Assembly: GCF_944377805.1 (NCBI RefSeq)
Contig: NZ_CALWFZ010000001.1
Location: forward strand, 62,001 to 126,000
Origin: an uncultured Mediterraneibacter sp.
GTDB lineage: Bacteria > Bacillota > Clostridia > Lachnospirales > Lachnospiraceae
DNA length: 64,000 nucleotides
Reading direction: 5' to 3'
Part shown: one piece after another, positions 59,976-64,000 of the stretch
Numbering within the stretch: position 1 is the stretch's first letter
Layout of the letters: each line of letters starts with the position of its first letter
Notes under the pieces: generated by a model
Databases searched by the model: none
Told to the model about the DNA's origin: nothing
The model's input: only the letters and a program-made list of their open reading frames with translations
Translations under genes and position numbers: made by a program

Positions 59976-61166
59976 CTAATCTTCTATTACTTCCTTGAGT
60001 TTATCCATGAACCCTTTTCTCTTTTTTTTATCACCTTTATGTTCTTCTGGGTTCTCATTTTGATGCAGCGTATTTCCCGTAAGCTCATCGAAACGGCGCA
60101 GCGCTTCTTTCGCCTCAGAACTTAAGCGCTCCGGTGTCTGGATTACAAGAGTCACATAATGGTCTCCCCTTACCTGGGAATTACGAAGGGATGGAACTCC
60201 TTTTCCTTTCAGACGGACTTTTGTGTCTGTCTTTGTGCCCGGTTTTACGCTGTAGATCACATCGCCGTCCACTGTTTTGATGCGGATGTCGCCGCCCAGG
60301 GCCGCCACCGCGAATGAGATCGGTACAGTTGAGAAGATGTGAACATCCTGTCTCTGAAAGACCGGATGGTGAGATACATTGACCTCCACTAACAGGTCTC
60401 CTCTCGGACCGCCGTTTATACCCGGCTCGCCCTTCTCCCGGATGCGTACGCTCTGCCCGTTATCAATACCGGCCGGAATGGAGACTTTGATCTTTTTCCT
60501 GCTGGATGTGTATCCTGTACCGGAACATTTTGGGCACTTCTCTTTGATCACTTTTCCTGAGCCGCCGCAGTTTGGACAGGTCTGCACATTCTGCACCGTC
60601 CCGAAGAAAGACTGTGAAGTATACACCACCTGGCCACGTCCACCACACTTCGGACAGGTCTCGGGAGATGTTCCCGGTTTCGCTCCTGTTCCCTGGCAGT
60701 CGTCACACGGATCTTTTAAGATCAGGTCAAGTTCCTTCTCACATCCGAACACAGCTTCCTCAAACGTAATCCGGATGCTTTTCCTGATATTGGCGCCTTT
60801 CATCGGCCCGTTTCCGCCCCGGCCGCCTCTGCGCCCGCCGCCGAACAGATCGCCGAATATATCGCCGAATATGTCGCTGAAATCAGCACCGCTGAAGTCA
60901 AAACCTCCGAATCCGCCGGCGCCTCCCGCACCTCCCTCAAATGCCGCATGCCCGAACTGGTCATACTGGCGGCGTTTTTCGGGATCACTTAAAACAGCGT
61001 ACGCCTCAGAGGCCTCTTTAAACTTTTTCTCTGCCTCTTTGTCACCAGGATTCATATCCGGGTGATATTTTTTCGCAAGTACACGGTAAGCTTTCTTGAT
61101 CGCCGCATCATCAGCATCTCTGCCCAAACCGAGCACCTCATAATAATCTCTCTTTGCCTCTGCCAT
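59976..61166 (-). CDS. dnaJ: Chaperone DnaJ
   Basis: This 396-residue Hsp40 co-chaperone stimulates DnaK. The J domain includes [10 protein letters not shown] (HPD motif), then a Gly/Phe-rich stretch (residues 75-120) and four zinc-finger repeats [24 protein letters not shown] and CPKCSGTG. The C-terminal substrate domain ends with a basic tail. It is last in hrcA-grpE-dnaK-dnaJ, 94 bases after dnaK, with a hairpin in between. Confidence 0.97.
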   Translation of the reverse strand: MAEAKRDYYEVLGLGRDADDAAIKKAYRVLAKKYHPDMNPGDKEAEKKFKEASEAYAVLSDPEKRRQYDQFGHAAFEGGAGGAGGFGGFDFSGADFSDIFGDIFGDLFGGGRRGGRGGNGPMKGANIRKSIRITFEEAVFGCEKELDLILKDPCDDCQGTGAKPGTSPETCPKCGGRGQVVYTSQSFFGTVQNVQTCPNCGGSGKVIKEKCPKCSGTGYTSSRKKIKVSIPAGIDNGQSVRIREKGEPGINGGPRGDLLVEVNVSHHPVFQRQDVHIFSTVPISFAVAALGGDIRIKTVDGDVIYSVKPGTKTDTKVRLKGKGVPSLRNSQVRGDHYVTLVIQTPERLSSEAKEALRRFDELTGNTLHQNENPEEHKGDKKKRKGFMDKLKEVIED

Positions 61167-61190
61167 AACTCGAATACTCTACCTTTCACG

Positions 61191-61225
61191 AAAAAATCTA
61201 CGAAACCACCCGGTGGTTCCGTAGA
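61191..61225 (-). terminator. Intrinsic terminator-like hairpin between dnaK and dnaJ
   Basis: On the minus strand TCTACGGAACCACC and GGTGGTTTCGTAGA form a 14-base stem with a one-base loop (effectively three unpaired bases), one mismatch, and then TTTTTT. It would lower dnaJ relative to dnaK. Confidence 0.75.
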
Positions 61226-61260
61226 ATTTTTCCTATTCTTATCATGAAACAATGGGAAGA

Positions 61261-63162
<1,902 letters not shown>

Positions 63163-63199
63163 TTAATTATTCTTTATTTATTCTGAATATGGATAAATG

Positions 63200-63847
63200 T
63201 CAGTTCGCCACTTTTACCATGCTGTGTCTTACAACACTGTCGCGGTATGTGTAGCCCTTCTGGAATTCCTCTGCGATGATATTATCATCCAGTTCTTCAT
63301 CTTCCACATGCATCACCGCATTGTGAAAGTCCGGATTGAATTCCTGTCCGACCGCCTCGATCGGTTTCACTCCGATCTCTTCAAGTGTAGTCATAAGCTG
63401 CTTGTAGATCTTTTCCATTCCTTCCGCGAAAGGAGTAGCTTTCTCTTCCTCTGACATCGAAGATAATCCTCTCTCAAAATTATCGACAACCGGAAGAATC
63501 TTTTCTATGATGTCTTTCGCTCCTATCTCGTACATCTGAGACTTTTCTTTCTCCGTGCGCTTGCGGAAGTTGTCAAACTCTGCCATCTGACGGGTGAGCC
63601 GGTCGGTCAGTTCATCTATCTTCTCGTCTTTTTTATCCTTCTTATTTTTCTTTCCGAAGAATTTCTTTTTCTCTTCCTTTTCCGACTGGTCTTCCGCCGT
63701 TTCTTCAGCATTGGATTCTTCGGTCTGCGGCTGTTCCTCCTCTGCTGATTCCTCAGTGGTTTCTGCCTCCCGGTCTTCGGCAGCTTTTGCCTTTGCCTCT
63801 TCGACAGCTTCTTTTACCATGTCTTCTTTGCTCATATTGTCACTCAC
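63200..63847 (-). CDS. grpE: Nucleotide exchange factor GrpE
   Basis: This 215-residue exchange factor for DnaK has an acidic, Glu-rich N-terminus of about 75 residues, a basic KKFFGKKNKKDKKDEK stretch, a long coiled coil (LTRQMAEFDNFRKRTEKEK) and the C-terminal beta domain (VMHVEDEELDDNIIAEEFQKGY). GTG at 63847 behind AGGAAGG is taken as start; ATG four codons later is an alternative. The stop of hrcA is 15 bases upstream. Confidence 0.95.
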   Translation of the reverse strand: MSDNMSKEDMVKEAVEEAKAKAAEDREAETTEESAEEEQPQTEESNAEETAEDQSEKEEKKKFFGKKNKKDKKDEKIDELTDRLTRQMAEFDNFRKRTEKEKSQMYEIGAKDIIEKILPVVDNFERGLSSMSEEEKATPFAEGMEKIYKQLMTTLEEIGVKPIEAVGQEFNPDFHNAVMHVEDEELDDNIIAEEFQKGYTYRDSVVRHSMVKVAN

Positions 63848-63862
63848 CAGCTTTCTACCTTC

Positions 63863-64000
63863 CTATTCTCTCGGATTTTTATTGTATATCGCATCCAACT
63901 CGCTCTGAAGAGTCTTCAGCGTCTTCATGACATGTTCATAGTCCATTCTTTTCGGACCGATAATGCCGATGGTTCCTTTCATGCCCTCACCCAGCTCATA
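63863..64000 (-). CDS. hrcA: Heat-inducible transcription repressor HrcA (3' end only)
   Basis: Only the last 45 codons lie in the window: ELGEGMKGTIGIIGPKRMDY followed by EHVMKTLKTLQSELDAIYN and PRE. This matches the C-terminus of HrcA, the CIRCE-binding repressor that normally controls this operon. The upstream part and the CIRCE site lie beyond the right edge. Confidence 0.93.
   Translation of the reverse strand, partial: YELGEGMKGTIGIIGPKRMDYEHVMKTLKTLQSELDAIYNKNPRE

Noticed and set aside
60379-61065. A Pro/Phe-rich plus-strand frame opposite dnaJ
   Set aside because: It is the complement of the DnaJ Gly-rich and zinc-finger region.

Overview
The window reads as a chromosomal segment of an anaerobic, low-GC Gram-positive bacterium of the Clostridia, most likely a Lachnospiraceae gut commensal. 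The grounds are the hrcA-grpE-dnaK-dnaJ heat-shock operon, a B12-dependent (class II) ribonucleotide reductase, clostridial-type Feo genes, a Spo0A-type DNA-binding protein, strong AGGAGG ribosome sites, and many ferredoxin-like proteins with no quinone enzymes. The taxon is an inference from gene content. No rRNA, CRISPR array, prophage or insertion sequence was seen.

Bases 1-12.5 kb (minus strand) hold the most striking unit. A malate dehydrogenase (Arg at the substrate-specificity position) is followed by HdrB, HdrC, HdrA, FlxD, FlxC, FlxB, FlxA, a 2Fe-2S/2x4Fe-4S protein, a fumarate-reductase-type flavoprotein, an AspT-family carrier and both subunits of class I fumarase. Together these encode oxaloacetate to malate to fumarate to succinate. 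A soluble fumarate reductase with no membrane anchor sits next to a complete Flx-Hdr flavin-based electron-bifurcation module. I infer that NADH oxidation is coupled to ferredoxin and fumarate reduction.

12.6-25.9 kb is a mixed region: csoR with a CPC-type metal ATPase, a small DUF2325 protein behind a near-consensus DtxR/IdeR box, a MalY/PatB aminotransferase, a DUF3737 protein, pgsA, nrdJ, a 4Fe-4S protein, a DUF4854 lipoprotein, an SDR with a LysR regulator, and the decayed remains of a GntR-ABC operon.

25.9-32.4 kb is an iron island: a divergent P-type ATPase, a DUF6110 membrane protein and a 26-residue membrane peptide form an operon resembling ferrosome (fez) loci. Next come a short Fur-family regulator, a fusion of a FeoB-associated Cys-rich protein with an HMA domain, feoB, feoA, and a divergent DtxR-family regulator.

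32.4-59.8 kb carries mostly housekeeping genes: L-lactate dehydrogenase, methylglyoxal synthase, an ABC exporter, topoisomerase III, galactose mutarotase, polyphosphate kinase, a patatin, an ABC-F protein, tRNA-Ser(CGA), a stand-alone Spo0A C-terminal domain protein with 0A-like boxes, Mrp, MATE, a PurF-like protein lacking the glutaminase cysteine, an ABC-2 exporter divergent from a two-component system, and a glycogen debranching enzyme. The window ends in dnaJ, dnaK, grpE and the 3' end of hrcA (minus strand).

Four intergenic copies of a hairpin-forming repeat lie just beyond transcription terminators at about 15.1, 17.7, 23.6 and 59.9 kb.
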